NCBI GenBank assembly: GCA_021613535.1
Contig: CP075496.1
Coordinates: forward strand, 6,944,001 to 7,008,000
Direction: 5' to 3'
DNA length: 64,000 nucleotides
Source: Adineta vaga
Taxonomy: Eukaryota > Rotifera
Shown here: positions 14,102 to 27,028 of the stretch, one piece after another
How the letters are laid out: every line of letters begins with the position of its first letter
Numbering within the stretch: position 1 is the stretch's first letter
The notes under the pieces: generated by a model
What the model saw: the letters and a program-made list of their open reading frames with translations, nothing else
The model's database searches: none
Told to the model about the DNA's origin: nothing
Made by a program: the position numbers and the translations under genes

Positions 14102-15790
14102 ATTTAATCTCTATAATCATTTTCGATGTTTAATATACCGGTGATTAATTTTTTTCTTTACTGTACAAATTTTCTTCTTGGTTTTTCCTTATTGCCTATA
14201 TCATATAATAAACAATAGGAGAAATAGATATCTGATGTCATCTGAAAAAATAAACCGACACAACGATCGATATGTAATCATGACATAATCATCTAAAGAT
14301 AGAGTTGATTCATAAAAATACATTCCGTTTATATCGATTATAGAGCTAACTGTGAGAATGTGAATAAGGTGCCAAGAGTCACATTGAGACTTGAAAGAAT
14401 TTGTTATTTTTATAGATGCAACTGTTTGAAATGATAGAACTATTAAGATTATTAAATGACACATGATGAAGGTTTTATTTTTTTTCTCTTGACAAAGAAT
14501 GCATTAATATAAGCTTGTTTTCCTGATGTATTTGAGGAATTAGAGCATGTTACAGATCTTGACTGATGCTAATAAACGATCTTGTGCAAAGCTTTACAAA
14601 GATATTTATTTTGTCGCAAATTAATCATGTTTCCACTGAATTAAACAGAAACAAAAAAATACGATACGTTATTTCAATATCATTTATAATAACACATCGA
14701 CATTATCAACATTTTAACTTTGAATAACATCGATTACATACATGTTAGACTCGATTTATCAATGAATACTTGATTACGGCGATGTTGTTTTCAGAATCTG
14801 TTTTTTGTCAGGGGAAATAGAACAACACATTTGATTAAAGAACTATAATCTTTTCATAACATAAAATATTCAAAAGACAATGTTTTCTTTACCATTATAA
14901 GAAAACTAAATTTACCATTTCGATATTCATCAAAAAGATTATGAATTGAATCATTATGTCTATGAATAACAACAACAAGAATTTGATAATTGAATCATTG
15001 ATATTTATTAATCTATGTCTTTTTCGTATTCATCTTATATCTATATGAGAACTAATTGCGTCTTATGTTTCTTTTGAACCTTTTTGCTACAAGTCTAAGA
15101 CATCTACATTTAATGAATATACATCCAGGTTTGAGGAAGCAATTATTGATAAGAATTATGAATGCATCAAGAACTTTCCAGAATATTTTTATGCTTATAA
15201 GATAAGAGTGGAAAAGAGTTCTTTTTAAAAGATTATAAGGGCATTTGACATGTGAAAAAAATAATCTTTCTCATATACATTTCACTTTATAAAGATTATA
15301 AAATTATTTGTTTTTTTTTTCTTCGTCATTGAAAGAGTTATACTGACAAGTGCAGATACTATGCTCATACTAAATTGAGATAATTAAAGAGATGAAAGAT
15401 CAACTAAGCTTAATCTGACATTCATCAAATGTAGAATGATGATGATTTGTTAATTCTATTTGACATAATTATTCTTTCATTGAAAAGAATATTCAGACGT
15501 AATTTAGATTCTTTGTCGTCATTAACAAGAAAGAAAAAGAAGAATCACCCTAAGCGTGAAAGACAGAGAGAGAGAGAGAGAGAGAAGAAATATACAAATA
15601 ATGATTCATCCATTTCCGCCATTTTTTCATTCTATGTAATCAGCCAACCACTAGTCGTCGTCTTTTTCTTCTTCTAGTGATCTAAACTAAACTACGTCTT
15701 ACTTTTTCTTCGTTTCTTACTATTAAATAAAAGTGATATAGAAGATTCTTTTCATATCTCATTTGTAGATTCTTTCTTTTCATCATTAAT
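14102..15790. other. AT-rich spacer upstream of the HD-PTP-like gene
   Basis: No supported gene. An (AG)n microsatellite lies at 15565-15584 and pyrimidine-rich tracts follow. It should carry the promoter of the downstream Bro1 gene. Confidence 0.5.
15565..15584. repeat. (AG)n microsatellite
   Basis: About ten AG units are visible. The open frame across it (15447-15677) is low complexity and is not judged coding. Confidence 0.8.
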
Positions 15791-18700
15791 ATGGAAGGTA
15801 CTTCTAATGACAAGAAAAGAAAAAAGATCTTTTTTTCTCATCTATTTTTATCTTTTTCAAAGGCTGTCCGCGTCTTCCTGCCGTAAGTTTCGACCTCAAA
15901 TTATCTCTGGATTCAATCAATATATGTGAAAAGATTCCTAATGTAAAATCACTTTCTGTCCTGAATACATGAACTATTTATGTCTTGATTTTATCCTAGT
16001 ATATTACTGCGAATTATCAAGAAAATGGCGAAAATTTTACAAAAGAATGCGAGCAAATCAATCAACTTCGACAGGTAAATAATGAAAGGAAAACGAATGA
16101 TTCTCTTTTATCATGCTTTTCGTTAAGATTGCGATTAGTTGCCCTATCGAGAACCCGGTATTCAAATTCTCAAACGATATTATTGTCAATTACAATTATT
16201 ACGTAATCGTTTTCCAATGTTGCCTGATACGGAATGTTCAGTTCGATTTACTTGGTAGAGTTCTTTAAAAGAGAGAAAGATTAATGAAAAAGTTTCTATT
16301 TCTTTTTTTCTTCAAGGGAAGATGGATTTCAAAGAGAAGAGAATACATACAGTGATATTCGATTTGAAGAAGCGTGTATCTTGTATAATATTGGTGCAAT
16401 GTATTCAAAATTAGGAGCTCATGAATCAAGAAATTCACATGAAGTATAGAGTGATATAAAATGATTAGGATGGATGATGATAGTTTGTATTTTTAGAGTA
16501 TGAAAAATGCTTGTACTTATTTTCGATATTCTGCCGCATGTTTTGAAAAAGTACGAGATCAATATACACCATATTCATTAGATTTCACTACCGAATTATT
16601 AACATGTCAAGTTGATATTCTCTTAGTAGGATTTGATAAATTTCTTTTTTATTCGTGAGATATATGAATGTGATATATTAATAGGCACAAGCACATGAAG
16701 CAGTACTAGAAAAATCGGTGCTTGATCAACGACCACCTACAGTTAATGCGCATATAGCAATGCAAATATCGGATTATTATCAAATGGCACTGACTAATCT
16801 TATGAAACCAGAAGTTAATTCAGTTATATCAAAACGATTTCGAGTAAGATTTGACTATTTAGTTCTCCGACAAACAGATTGGATTCATATATTTCTTTAG
16901 GAATGGCGTGTGGCGTTAACGTACAAAATATCATATTATCGTGCTATAACATATTATTGTTGTGGTATCATTGCTGAAGAGAATAAAAAACGTGGTGAAG
17001 CTGTTTGTTACTTTGAAAATGCAGTTGAACGACTTAAAGATGGTTGGAAAAATGCCGAAAAACTTTCTACAGATAAAACATCGATTTATAAAGATGCACA
17101 TGCTTTTACTTCGAATATTATTACAGGAAGGTAAGTAACAACATATTCTGTAATTAAAAATAATAAGTCTTTAATTTTTTTTCTTTACATAGATATAAAT
17201 CAATAAAACGTGATAATGATAGTGTATATTTTGAAAAGGTACCAAGTTTTTCAAGTTTACCTGCTGTACGAGGTAATGATATTGAGTTAAATATTAACGA
17301 ATAGCATTGTTACTTGAAATTTTGTTTGTTCAGGGGCAATTGTGGCGAAATCACAAGCATTTGATTGTCACAATTCTGATGTATGCGGATCGGATATTTT
17401 TCAAAAATTAGTGCCATTAGTAAATAATCTATTGTTGAAAATTACTGAGTTACATGTATTTCATTTGAATATTTAGGATATTCATTTAGCTGCATCGGAA
17501 TATAGTGAAGAAAAAGCAAAAGTTTTACGTGAAATTATTGAATTAACAGATAGCAAAACTCGTGAACTTGAGTAAGAATAAATTTTTCGATGCGTTGCCG
17601 AGCATATATATATATATTAATTGATTTACAGAACTTTCATGGACTGTCTACAACTAGATCGTATTCCATTAAATAATGATTATCTTCGATTACCACGCGA
17701 ATTACTTGATTGTTGTGTTGCTGTTACGAGCCAACCAAATATGGCAAACGAGCTGATTTCAGTTATGCAACGTATGTTAAATGAAATTGAGTTTTCTAAC
17801 AGAGACTTACACAGCCTGCATGATTATCATATTTTTTGGATTCTGAAGGATGATTCTATCAAATCATTTTCTTTTCATATTATATAGAAATCAACAGTCA
17901 ACATCATGATATTAATGCTCATATAACTGAACTTGAACAATTACTGCAAACTTTCGAAGAAATCAATATACTTGTAAAAACAAATAGAGAATTTAAAGAT
18001 TTACAAACAAATTTGAAAAATATGAGTCAAATGATGTCCCAAGCAAATGATAGTAACATAGAATTACATCGACATATGACAACAATCATCGATCATCTCA
18101 AACTTCTCAATTCAACACCGGATCAAATTGAAAAATCTTTACCATTGATGATTGAATTGAATGGTATACAAACGTATTGTATTCTATTTGAATACATTTT
18201 TATTTCTAATTTAGATGAAATTACTAAGTCAAAATTAGCACGTCTTACATTATTAATTGAAAAAGTCGAAACAATGAAAAAACAACGTGAAATATTAATG
18301 AAAGATTTACGAAAAAGGATCGAAAATGATGATATTACAAAACTTGTTCTTATGCGACGACAAGAAAATCATAAAGTATAAATGAAATTTCATTCTCATT
18401 TGTTTATTCTACATTTTCATTCTTTCTCTTAGAGTTTATTTTCTGATCAATTGAAAAAACATGAAGAATTAATCGATATTATTAAACAAAATTGTATTGC
18501 ACAAGATACCGTTCTTCAATCTTTGACAGAAGCAAATGCAGATATAGCTGATATACGATCAAAAATGATAATGACATTAGAAAAGTAGGAAATTTTAGAT
18601 GAAAATTTCTTTGAAAATGTAGTTCTTTACTTTTCATTGAAAATAGCCGTCAACGATTAATTCAAGAATATATTAGTTCGTATAAATCATTCAATGATAC

Positions 18701-19827
18701 ATTATCAAAAGCAAATGAAGGAATTGAATTCTATAAGAAAGTAATTGAGTGTTGAATTTTATTGATTTTCATGAGAATATGTATCATTTTCTATGTTTTA
18801 GCAAACAACAAAATTCGAATCATTAAATGAACGGTTTACTATTTTACAATCATCACAACCGATAGTTAATTCTCAAATCTCATTTGAATCGAATCGAATA
18901 CAGCAGGATAAAAATATACATACCATTCCCGATCGACCTCGATTGAGAGATTATTTACCAACAATGAAACCTGATTCTTGGGGTTCATCAGTAAATCGAT
19001 TAGCATCAAAAGTTGAAGATAATATATACATACCACCGTCGATGTCACATCAAAAGATTTATAATAATCCTTATTCTAATGTTATACCACCATCGAATTT
19101 ATTACATTCAAATCTCGAGGGTCAAACGTATACATCTTTACCAAATTGTAATTCATATCAAGTACAAGCATCAACACAACCTGAACTCACGTCGATGCGG
19201 TATTTACTACCATCAGTTTCAACGACTCAAGAATCTCCAGTGTCTCGACATACAATGCCATATCAACGACCACCGTTTCATCATTCACATTCTTATGATC
19301 AAAATTTCAATGCTCAAATTCCATCGATGTACAATCATCCTTCAACTACTCAACCATTCTCTCAACAACAACCATACTATACCAATCAAACATATCAGCC
19401 TCAGCATGTCGTTTATCAATCACAACCATTATCATTACATCAGCAAGTATCTCATCCAACACATCAATCAAGTTTACCACATCCGTCCATATTTCAATAC
19501 CAAAATATCAATGATATCCATCGTTCTGCTCAGCAAGCAGTACCGGTTTTATCTTCTAAATTTGATCCATATCGTCCACAACCAGTTGGTGCATATGAAA
19601 TTCCAAATACACAACAAACAATGATTCCATCGCATTTAATCAATTCTCAAGATATTTATCGTCCAGGTGGTTTACTAGGAATGAATCAAACACAATTTTC
19701 ACAATCACCATATAACAACAATCGTTATGATCAAAATCAATTTTTACAATATATTCCTCCTCCTCCTCCATCCTCTTCTTCTTCTACGTCTGTTTCTTCA
19801 TCTTTTGCTAATTTATCAATAAACTAA
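15791..19827 (+). CDS. PTPN23-like: HD-PTP/PTPN23-like Bro1 and V-domain protein lacking the tyrosine-phosphatase domain
   Basis: Seventeen phase-consistent exons run from a 7-nt first coding exon (15791-15797) through 15863-15942, 16000-16074, 16139-16254, 16317-16443, 16497-16625, 16685-16843, 16901-17130, 17193-17272, 17334-17419, 17477-17571, 17632-17771, 17888-18163, 18215-18375, 18433-18584, 18647-18740 to 18802-19827 (about 1010 residues). The start MEGCPRLPAVSFDLK and YSEEKAKVLRE, the GSDIFQKLVP block and QSLTEAN match HD-PTP rather than ALIX. Order: Bro1 domain (about 1-370), coiled V domain (about 370-680), then a Pro/Gln/Tyr/Ser-rich disordered tail ending in a poly-Pro/poly-Ser run. 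HD-PTP is an ESCRT adaptor on endosomes. The vertebrate protein continues into a phosphatase domain; here the frame stops at 19827 and no phosphatase signature follows. Confidence 0.9.
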
Positions 19828-20615
19828 AGTTCGAATGATTTAAAGTCAATTTTAAATCTAAACAAATTGTTTGATCAACATCTAGCACGTACATATTACT
19901 GAAATACGATATTCTTTCCTCATTATCATCGAGAAATCGAACATCTACCTAAAAATAGTGGACTATCTTCGTACTTTGTCCGAACTTAAAACGAATCTGT
20001 TATTTAATGATGAATATGCTAAGACGTCATTTATGTGGCTACATTTCTTTGGACAAAATATTTGTTCGGTATTTAATCGATATTTAAATCTGATGGGAGA
20101 ATAGAAAATATTTCTAAGCACATATTTTCAAGTATTTATTCTTATTTTGTATGTAGATAAACCATGCATTAAGTACTAGTAACTAAATAGTTCACTGTAA
20201 AATCAGATTTCAGTTCTTGAAATGATCTATGATTGTCAAGGATCAGCGGTATTGAAGTTTCATGACTGAGAACTTGATGTCAGTTACAATATAAAGTATC
20301 GTTTAAATATCTGCAAATGATATCATATTGATATGAAGAGAAAATACCTGACTGAGTCTCATGATAAGAACATAAAGAATCATTATCAAGTGATATTGTT
20401 ATTTCAATGACGATCGAAGAGCAACGTTATTTTAAGGACATGTGTTTAAAACGATAAATATCTTATTGTAATTGGAACTTATTGATTATAATCTACATCC
20501 GTTTCGTACATCTGAATTATGCACTATCCTTTTATTTGATGGAAGATTCCAATGATATTTATCATTTCAAAATTTCTTTGATTTTAAAAACTATTGTTAT
20601 AGGTTTGTTTGTTAT
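19828..20615. other. Convergent intergenic stretch
   Basis: 3' region between the HD-PTP-like gene and the unknown minus-strand gene. No phosphatase-like motif or other coding signal was found in any frame. Confidence 0.5.
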
Positions 20616-21520
20616 TTATGTAGTATGTAATTCATTGAGTAAATTTTGATCGACTTCAACATGAATACTAAACTTTCGATGCTCATTTTTCATTTCATTC
20701 CATTGATAATAATGTCCTCGTATTCCTTCGTTGTCTCTTGTTAAAAATCGTAATTCAAGTAATGAATCATTACCTTTCACGCTCAGTATCAATACATTTA
20801 ATGAAATATGAAAAACAAATCGTGGTGATTTTACAATTGGAATATGAACAATTGTTGAATTTGATGATTTTTTCGAATAATATTCAAATAATTTCACTTC
20901 TAATAAGTCATTATTTGAATTTCCAACAGGTAGAATATGTAAGTATAAACCTAATTGCTCTAATTGATCATCATATGGCTGATTTTGATTTGACCCTGAA
21001 TGGTTAATCGATGAAGGATTTACTATTGACAACGATTGTTGTTTCTTGAATAACGAAAAAATATATACAAGGTCTTTTCCTTTAGTTTATGAAGACTAAC
21101 TTGATCAATTAATGAAATGACATCCTTTGGCATTCTAGTCGAAACATATTGTTCTGTATTTAAACATGAAATTTTCAAAGGAAGATCACATAGAGAAAGT
21201 AAACGTCTCATACATGTACGTAATTTCCATTCTTGAGCTGTAGTTAAACGAATATCGGGTTCAATCGAACACATTTTTACCCAAGTATTTATTGAATGTG
21301 AACGAACAAATCGACTATTACTTATATGTACATCCGACATTACTGAATGCCATGATGTACTTGTTTGAGTGGCAACTGTAGTATCAGATAAGTCATGTAC
21401 TGTAATACTCATATCATCATCGATTGTATCTGTTTCAATGGATGGCATACTCATCGTTTTCAATACGTAGACGGGAAAAAAAGTATAATACAATAGAAAA
21501 TAGTATAACAGATGCGCCAT
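20616..21520 (-). CDS. Hypothetical two-exon protein, unknown family
   Basis: Exons 21101-21520 and 20616-21044 are joined by a 56-nt GT-AG intron in phase, giving 282 residues. The first 22 residues are hydrophobic (Leu, Tyr, Phe) and could be a signal anchor, but a second Met pair (residues 23 and 25) gives a soluble alternative. Next comes a Ser/Thr/Asp-rich segment, a helical region with WKLRTCMRRLLSLCDLPLKISC, and a second half with beta-type patterning (LGLYLHILPVG, FVFHISLNVLILSVKG, LLELRFLTRDNEG). I do not recognise the family; the second half could be a small PH-like or beta-sandwich fold, but this is a guess. It is convergent with HD-PTP-like and divergent from hexokinase. Confidence 0.65.
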
Positions 21521-21956
21521 TTTCTATAGAGTGAATAAAGAATTTAATTGAAATAAACATGACGCTTTAGTTTCGATATTTATCCAAAAATAGTCATGTT
21601 CTTCTATATATTTCAGTTTTACGTATATGAATAAAGATGAAAACAATTAAATCATTATTCTTTAAAACACACCTCTTCTCTCCCCCCTCCCCCTCTGCTC
21701 TTTGACTGTATTACTCGATAGTTTCTGACTGAATTTAGACTATTCGACGATTTAATTTTATTATTCCGCTATATTCAGTTTTGTTTTTCTCTTTTCTTCT
21801 TATTCTCTCCTTCTCTATTCTCATCTACTTTCTATATATATATAAGTAAACAGTATATTGTAATCCGTTTTCTTTTCTTTTTCCACATAAAATTACTAAG
21901 ACACCAATTCATTTTTCAATATAGAAGGATTTTATTTTAAAATTCATTCAAACAAC
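21521..21956. promoter_or_regulatory. Divergent promoter interval between the unknown gene and hexokinase
   Basis: 436 bp separate the two divergent starts. It contains a C-rich patch near 21680-21695 and a pyrimidine-rich tract with an AT run just upstream of the hexokinase start. Bidirectional promoter function is inferred from geometry only. Confidence 0.4.
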
Positions 21957-24900
21957 ATGTCACTGAATATTACTCACATACTGCAAGATGAATTAATTAC
22001 TCCCATGGTAAAGAAAACAGCATATGGATTGGCAACAACTTGCATCCTTGGAGCGGCTGTTTATGCTGGATATCGTGTTGCTGCACCTGAAAAGCATCAT
22101 ATTCGACAACATCGACATCCAGAACTCAATGATCAGGTAGGTTCACTGGAAAAGAAATATCGATTCTTACAATGACGTCAATAATTATCATATGTAGGCG
22201 CAAGAAATCTGTTACATTTTTTCTTTTGAATAATATTACTGATTTCGACTGACATCAAAAGTGAATGGAATGCGACTAAAATAAGTTTTTATAGAAATAT
22301 TATTTTTAAAATAGATCGAAAACGTATCTGTCTATCTTTAAGAATAGAATCAAGTCAAGTAAGCAGATATCAGACACGAAACCTCTATTAGTTAAAACTA
22401 AGCAAAAAAAGCGAAGTATGATTCTTAAGCACATTCCAATTTGTTTCAACCAATTGATTTTTTGGTCTATCAAGTACTTTGTTTGAATGTACTTTTATTT
22501 GTACAAAGGAATCAAAAAAAAGACATAGGTTTGTCTTACACATTCACAGTCTGTCATTTGTTGACTTAACGTCGAAAAAGAATGTTTGATTTCGATGTAA
22601 TTATAGTTAGAAAATATTCTACCTGAAATTACTAGGAGTTTGTACAAATAATATACCTTATTTTCGAACATCCCACTGAGGTAAAACTATACATATATGG
22701 TTCGATAAGTCATCTTTATCTTTATAAGAAATATATTGAGTGGCATCTTAACAGTATTTTATAGTTTGGTCAAGAAATCAGTTCAAGTCTCAGAACTACG
22801 ATACAGCCTGAAATAATGTTCATGAAGGAATCAGAACAGTTTATCACCAGCATTTGAACTATTGAGATTATGTACAATTGATGTCAATCTGTGATATCTA
22901 ACTTCTATATGTAATAGTATCGTACAATAGTTTCCAAACAAAAAATATCATGGGCAATTGAGTGTGATTAGATATAGTAAATACTTCTTCTAATCAAACA
23001 TAAATTCTTCCGAGTTAGAAGTTGATCCGATCCATATTTATTATACCATCTTTTTCTTTGATGACTATTTTGATTAGATTGAAAAAGTGATTGATTCATT
23101 AAAAATAACTGATGAACAATTGATAAATATAATGCATATATTAGAAGAAGAAATGAGTGCTGGTCTTTCACCACTAACCCATAAACAAGCTACAGTAAAA
23201 ATGTTTCCAACATATGTACGAAATATACCAAATGGCACTGAAGTTGGTCAAGTTCTTGCGCTTGATCTAGGTGGAACAAATTTTCGTGTACTTTTAATTG
23301 ATTTACGTGGTAATGCAAGAGTTGAATTAACATCGAAAATTTTCGTTATTCCACAATCAATTATGATTGGTGATGGAAAACATGTATGTCAATTACTTTT
23401 ATTTAAATTTTGAAATAAATAAAACATATTTTTTGTTTACTTTAGTTATTTCATCATTTAGCTGAATGTTTATATGATTTTATGCAAAAAGAAAATTTAT
23501 TAAATACTACTTATTGTTTTCCATTAGGTATGATTAAACATTAGATGAATGGAATTTGATATGCATTCGAAGAATTTCCTAGGTTTTACATTTTCATTTC
23601 CATGTAAACAAGAAGGTCTAGCTTCAGCTCGATTAACAGCGTGGACCAAAGGTTTCAGTTGTTCAGGTGTTGTTAATGAAGATGTAGTTAAACTTTTACA
23701 ACAAGCTATCGATGAAAAGGTAATGTCTATATTTTCAAATTTAATTTTACATTTGAAGTTCTTTTATGAAATTCCTTTCAGGGTATAAATGCAAAATGTG
23801 TCGCTTTAGTTAATGATACTGTCGGTACATTAATGGCTTGTGCATATAAAGATCCAACAACAGCAATTGGTCTTATCTTAGGAACTGGAACGAATGCATG
23901 TTATATTGAAAATCTAGACAAAGTTGGTACATGGGATGGTGATTATGATGAACCGAAACAAGTTATTATTAATATGGAATGGGGTGCATTTGGTGATAAC
24001 AATCGTTTAAATCTTATTCGAACGAAATATGATGAAGAAGTTGATCTATCTTCAATCAATCCTGGAAAACAAATGTAACGATTGAATATTTTATATAATT
24101 ACTCGAAGAATTTCTTTATTGTTTTTCTATTTAGTTTTGAAAAAATGATTTCAGGAATGTATATGGGTGAGATTGTTCGTCTAATCATACTTGATTTACT
24201 TCAACATGAATTGCTTTTCCTTGGTCATCGTGATACATATGGTGATTATAAAACTCCATTATATAATCGAGGTGGTTTTTATACAAAATTTGTTTCCACA
24301 GTCGAAACTGATGAAGGTAAAATACATAATATTGAATCGCTGTTTTCTTCTATCATCGATGGTTTCTTTCGAAAGGTATTAAATTTTCTAATACACGTCG
24401 AGTACTTGAAGATATTGGTATTCATAATCCAACCTATGATGATTGTGCTATTGTTCAGCATATATGTCGACAAGTTTCTAAACGCGCTGCTCGATTAGCT
24501 GGTGCTGGTATGTAATTATCATTCTTGCGTTTTTTTAAATCAAAGTTTGCCGTTATGAAAACATCAGGTCTAGCTGTTTTAATCAATCGAATTGGTAAAA
24601 GTGAAGTAACAGTTGGTGTTGATGGTTCACTTTATCGATATCATCCACGTTTTAAACGTAATATGGAAAGATGTATGGAAACATTGGTTCATAAAGATAT
24701 TAAAGTACGTTTTAGTGAGAATTTCTCATCTAAATATATGTATGAAATTAAAATTAGTTGACAAAAAAAAAGCTTTTTAAGTTGAATTTGAAAACCAAAA
24801 ACTCAATCTCTTTAGTTTACAACACAAACTGTTGATGATGCGAGCGGTATTGGTGCTGCGATAGCAGTTGCAGCTCAATGTCGTTTATTTCAAATGAAAT

Positions 24901-25246
24901 AAATTGACAAGAGTATAATTAGATAGAAATCGTTCATTGTTTCATAAATTTCGTTTCTTACTATGCTGCATGTACATAGAAAAATATTATGTTAATCAAT
25001 AACTGAAAATAAATCAACTAATCTCATAATTGTCTTTTCTTTTTCTTTTTATAGTTTAAATTATCTCTATCAGATGATGGTAAACGATTCGAAAACTTTA
25101 TTCATACGATGATTAACTTGAAAATTTTCTTCCTTTTAGGTAGTGGCAAAGGAGCCGCTATGGTAGCTTGTGTTGCAGATCGATCTTTTATGATGACATC
25201 TGTTCTTCGAGACGAAGAAACAGCTGACTATGAAAAAGTTATTTAA
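21957..25246 (+). CDS. HK: Hexokinase with N-terminal membrane anchor and alternative C-terminal exons
   Basis: Common exons: 21957-22136, 23078-23383, 23446-23527, 23583-23719, 23782-24074, 24135-24316, 24376-24507, 24568-24704. Two endings follow in the same phase: form A ends with exon 24816-24902 (511 aa); form B uses 25055-25079 plus 25140-25246 (526 aa). It phosphorylates glucose with ATP. Visible motifs are [36 protein letters not shown] (catalytic Asp), [20 protein letters not shown] and [14 protein letters not shown]. Form B has [12 protein letters not shown]; form A has [14 protein letters not shown], without the conserved lysine. It is a single hexokinase unit of about 50-58 kDa. 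Residues about 20-41 form a glycine/alanine-rich hydrophobic segment followed by His/Arg-rich sequence, which suggests membrane anchoring (mitochondrial outer membrane is likely but unproven). Intron 1 is unusually long at 941 nt. Confidence 0.95.
22137..23077 (+). other. Hexokinase intron 1 (941 nt)
   Basis: About fifteen times the usual intron length here. It contains no supportable coding exon. Length and position behind the anchor-encoding exon make it a candidate site for an internal promoter, but no element can be pointed to. Confidence 0.5.
25008..25013 (+). promoter_or_regulatory. Canonical AATAAA poly(A) signal after hexokinase form-A stop
   Basis: Lies 106 nt after the form-A stop codon and 42 nt before the first form-B exon, exactly where a signal would be needed to end the short transcript. 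Confidence 0.6.
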
Positions 25247-25714
25247 TCCTCACATTATTTTTATATTTGAGATATGAAGTTTCTATTTATATGAGAATAT
25301 CTTTCCTTTTCTATCTTGGAATTTGAATAGTTTTGTTTTCGTGTCTTTTATGTTGTTTTAGATCAGTACAGGAAAACCCAATCTATTTTCTTGCTTTTCA
25401 TTTTCTTGTACACCGTGTTTCTATCATATGTGATTTTATCTATTTATCTTGATATTTGTTTTGGAAGATATAAAGACAACTAAATTTTGAAAGAAAGAAA
25501 TGCATAAATAACATTTAACATAATTATAAAAGCAAACTCATTGACCTTGATAATGTCACTGTCGTAAAGTAGGTCATGTCGAATTGTTTTTCACATAGCG
25601 TTGATTACGTTGCATCGTAATGCAAGTATAGATGAAAATTACAAAATCAAGAATCCTTTTCGAAAAACTTTGCTTGTGTTTTTATTCAAACAAAACAATA
25701 GATAACAAGTTCTC
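25247..25714. other. Convergent 3' spacer between hexokinase and NOL12
   Basis: AT-rich, no gene seen. Serves as 3' UTR space for both genes. Confidence 0.5.
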
Positions 25715-26550
25715 TTATTTCCGCGTTCGTTTCTTTTTCGATTCTGTTTGGATTCCACCATTTTTACCTAATTTTGCATGTGAACGTCGAGGTTTTGTTT
25801 TCGTATGTTTTCCTTTTTTCATCAAACCTGTTGCTTTCATATTCTGTAATACAGACATTTTCTTCGATAAAGGCGTTTTAATCCTGAAAATATATTCATA
25901 GATTAAAAGAAATTCTAAATCTTTTTTATTCGTACTTTGATTTCTTTGATAATGTAGGTTCATTATCTTGATCCTAAATGGAAAGAAAAACATGGTAATG
26001 ATAAATACGTATCCTAGATTATTATTTACTTTGTCGTCTATTTCATTATCATTAACTTGATTATGACCCATATATATTCCAGTATTTGAATTTAATTGAT
26101 CATCCATTTCTGCAATTTCAATCGTATGATCTTTTAATTCAATTGTTCGTTTTTTTGTATTATTTTCGACGGTATCAAGTAAACCTAATGCTTCATGTCT
26201 TTTTTTCATTTCATCTCGACGCTAAAAAAACATAAACAAATCGATTCGTATTATTTTGTGAATGAATCTTACTTTTTGTCGTAAAATTTTCAAGTCACTT
26301 TTTATTTCATCCTCCAGATCTTTTTGTGCTCGTTCACGACGTTCAAGTTTTCGTTTATGAAAACCTTTTAGATATTCTCTTAAATAAAAATAAACAATTG
26401 AAAATAATTTAAGAAAAAAATCTTTTACTTTCGAGCTTGTTCATCAAAAACAAGTTGCGTTTTAGTTTGACGATTCTTTTTTGATCGACGTTGAATAAGA
26501 AATGATGGAGTACTTTCATCAACATCCATGATTATTTTTCTAGAATTCAT
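25715..26550 (-). CDS. NOL12: Nucleolar protein 12 (Rrp17 family), rRNA-processing factor
   Basis: Five exons (26429-26550, 26273-26378, 26030-26221, 25936-25973, 25715-25883) close in phase to give 208 residues; human NOL12 is 213. The diagnostic block is LVFDEQARKEYLKGFHKRKLERRERAQ near residues 33-58, followed by a charged helix and a very basic C-terminal tail (KTKPRRSHAKLG, KKKRTRK) typical of nucleolar targeting. The family acts in pre-rRNA processing; the yeast member is an exonuclease, and the animal proteins bind RNA. An in-frame Met seven codons downstream (26529) is an alternative start. The 38-nt fourth exon is easily missed by automatic prediction, because the frame through the preceding intron remains open for some distance. 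Confidence 0.88.
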
Positions 26551-27028
26551 TTCATATTTATGTAATAGTTAATAAAAAATGTTATCCACACAAAATAAAA
26601 TAATGAACTAATCGTACATTTTTGTTTATCACTTGTCATTTGAAAACGATTGATTATTTCAAAAGTCATCTAAGTCTAAGTTTTCATTGCCAATTTCTGA
26701 TTGGTCAGAACGATGTGACCAATCCATACGAATTGAAACTAAGTTCATATATTTTGATTTTTTAATTTCAGAATTCTCTTTTCTAGAATATTTTTCTATG
26801 TTTATGTATTCATTATTTCATCAGATAAAATCCATATTTTACCACAGTTCTAATCCATATCCATATGGGGAAGCAAACATATTCTTTTTTTTTCATTTAA
26901 CAGACAGGGACCGACCGTTGGCGCGTGTGTCCGTTAATTAGAAAAGAAAACGACTTTCTCTCGTTCTCTTCTATTCATTTTAATTTTAGATGTTCGTTGA
27001 TTGTCACTCGTAAAATCTAAATCAAACA
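26551..27028. promoter_or_regulatory. Divergent promoter interval between NOL12 and TPR
   Basis: 478 bp between two divergent starts of nuclear-function genes. Contains a GC-richer patch near 26906-26935 within AT-rich sequence. Promoter role is inferred from position. Confidence 0.4.

Noticed and set aside
15447-15677. Frame over the AG repeat before the HD-PTP-like gene
   Set aside because: Repeat-driven Arg/Glu sequence; no homologue recognised.
19013-19624. 203-codon His/Ile-rich plus-strand frame
   Set aside because: Overlaps the last HD-PTP-like exon in another frame; composition is what a shifted reading of Gln/Pro/Ser codons gives.
22780-22830. tRNA B-box-like GTTCAAGTC
   Set aside because: No A box, acceptor stem or anticodon arm could be fitted.
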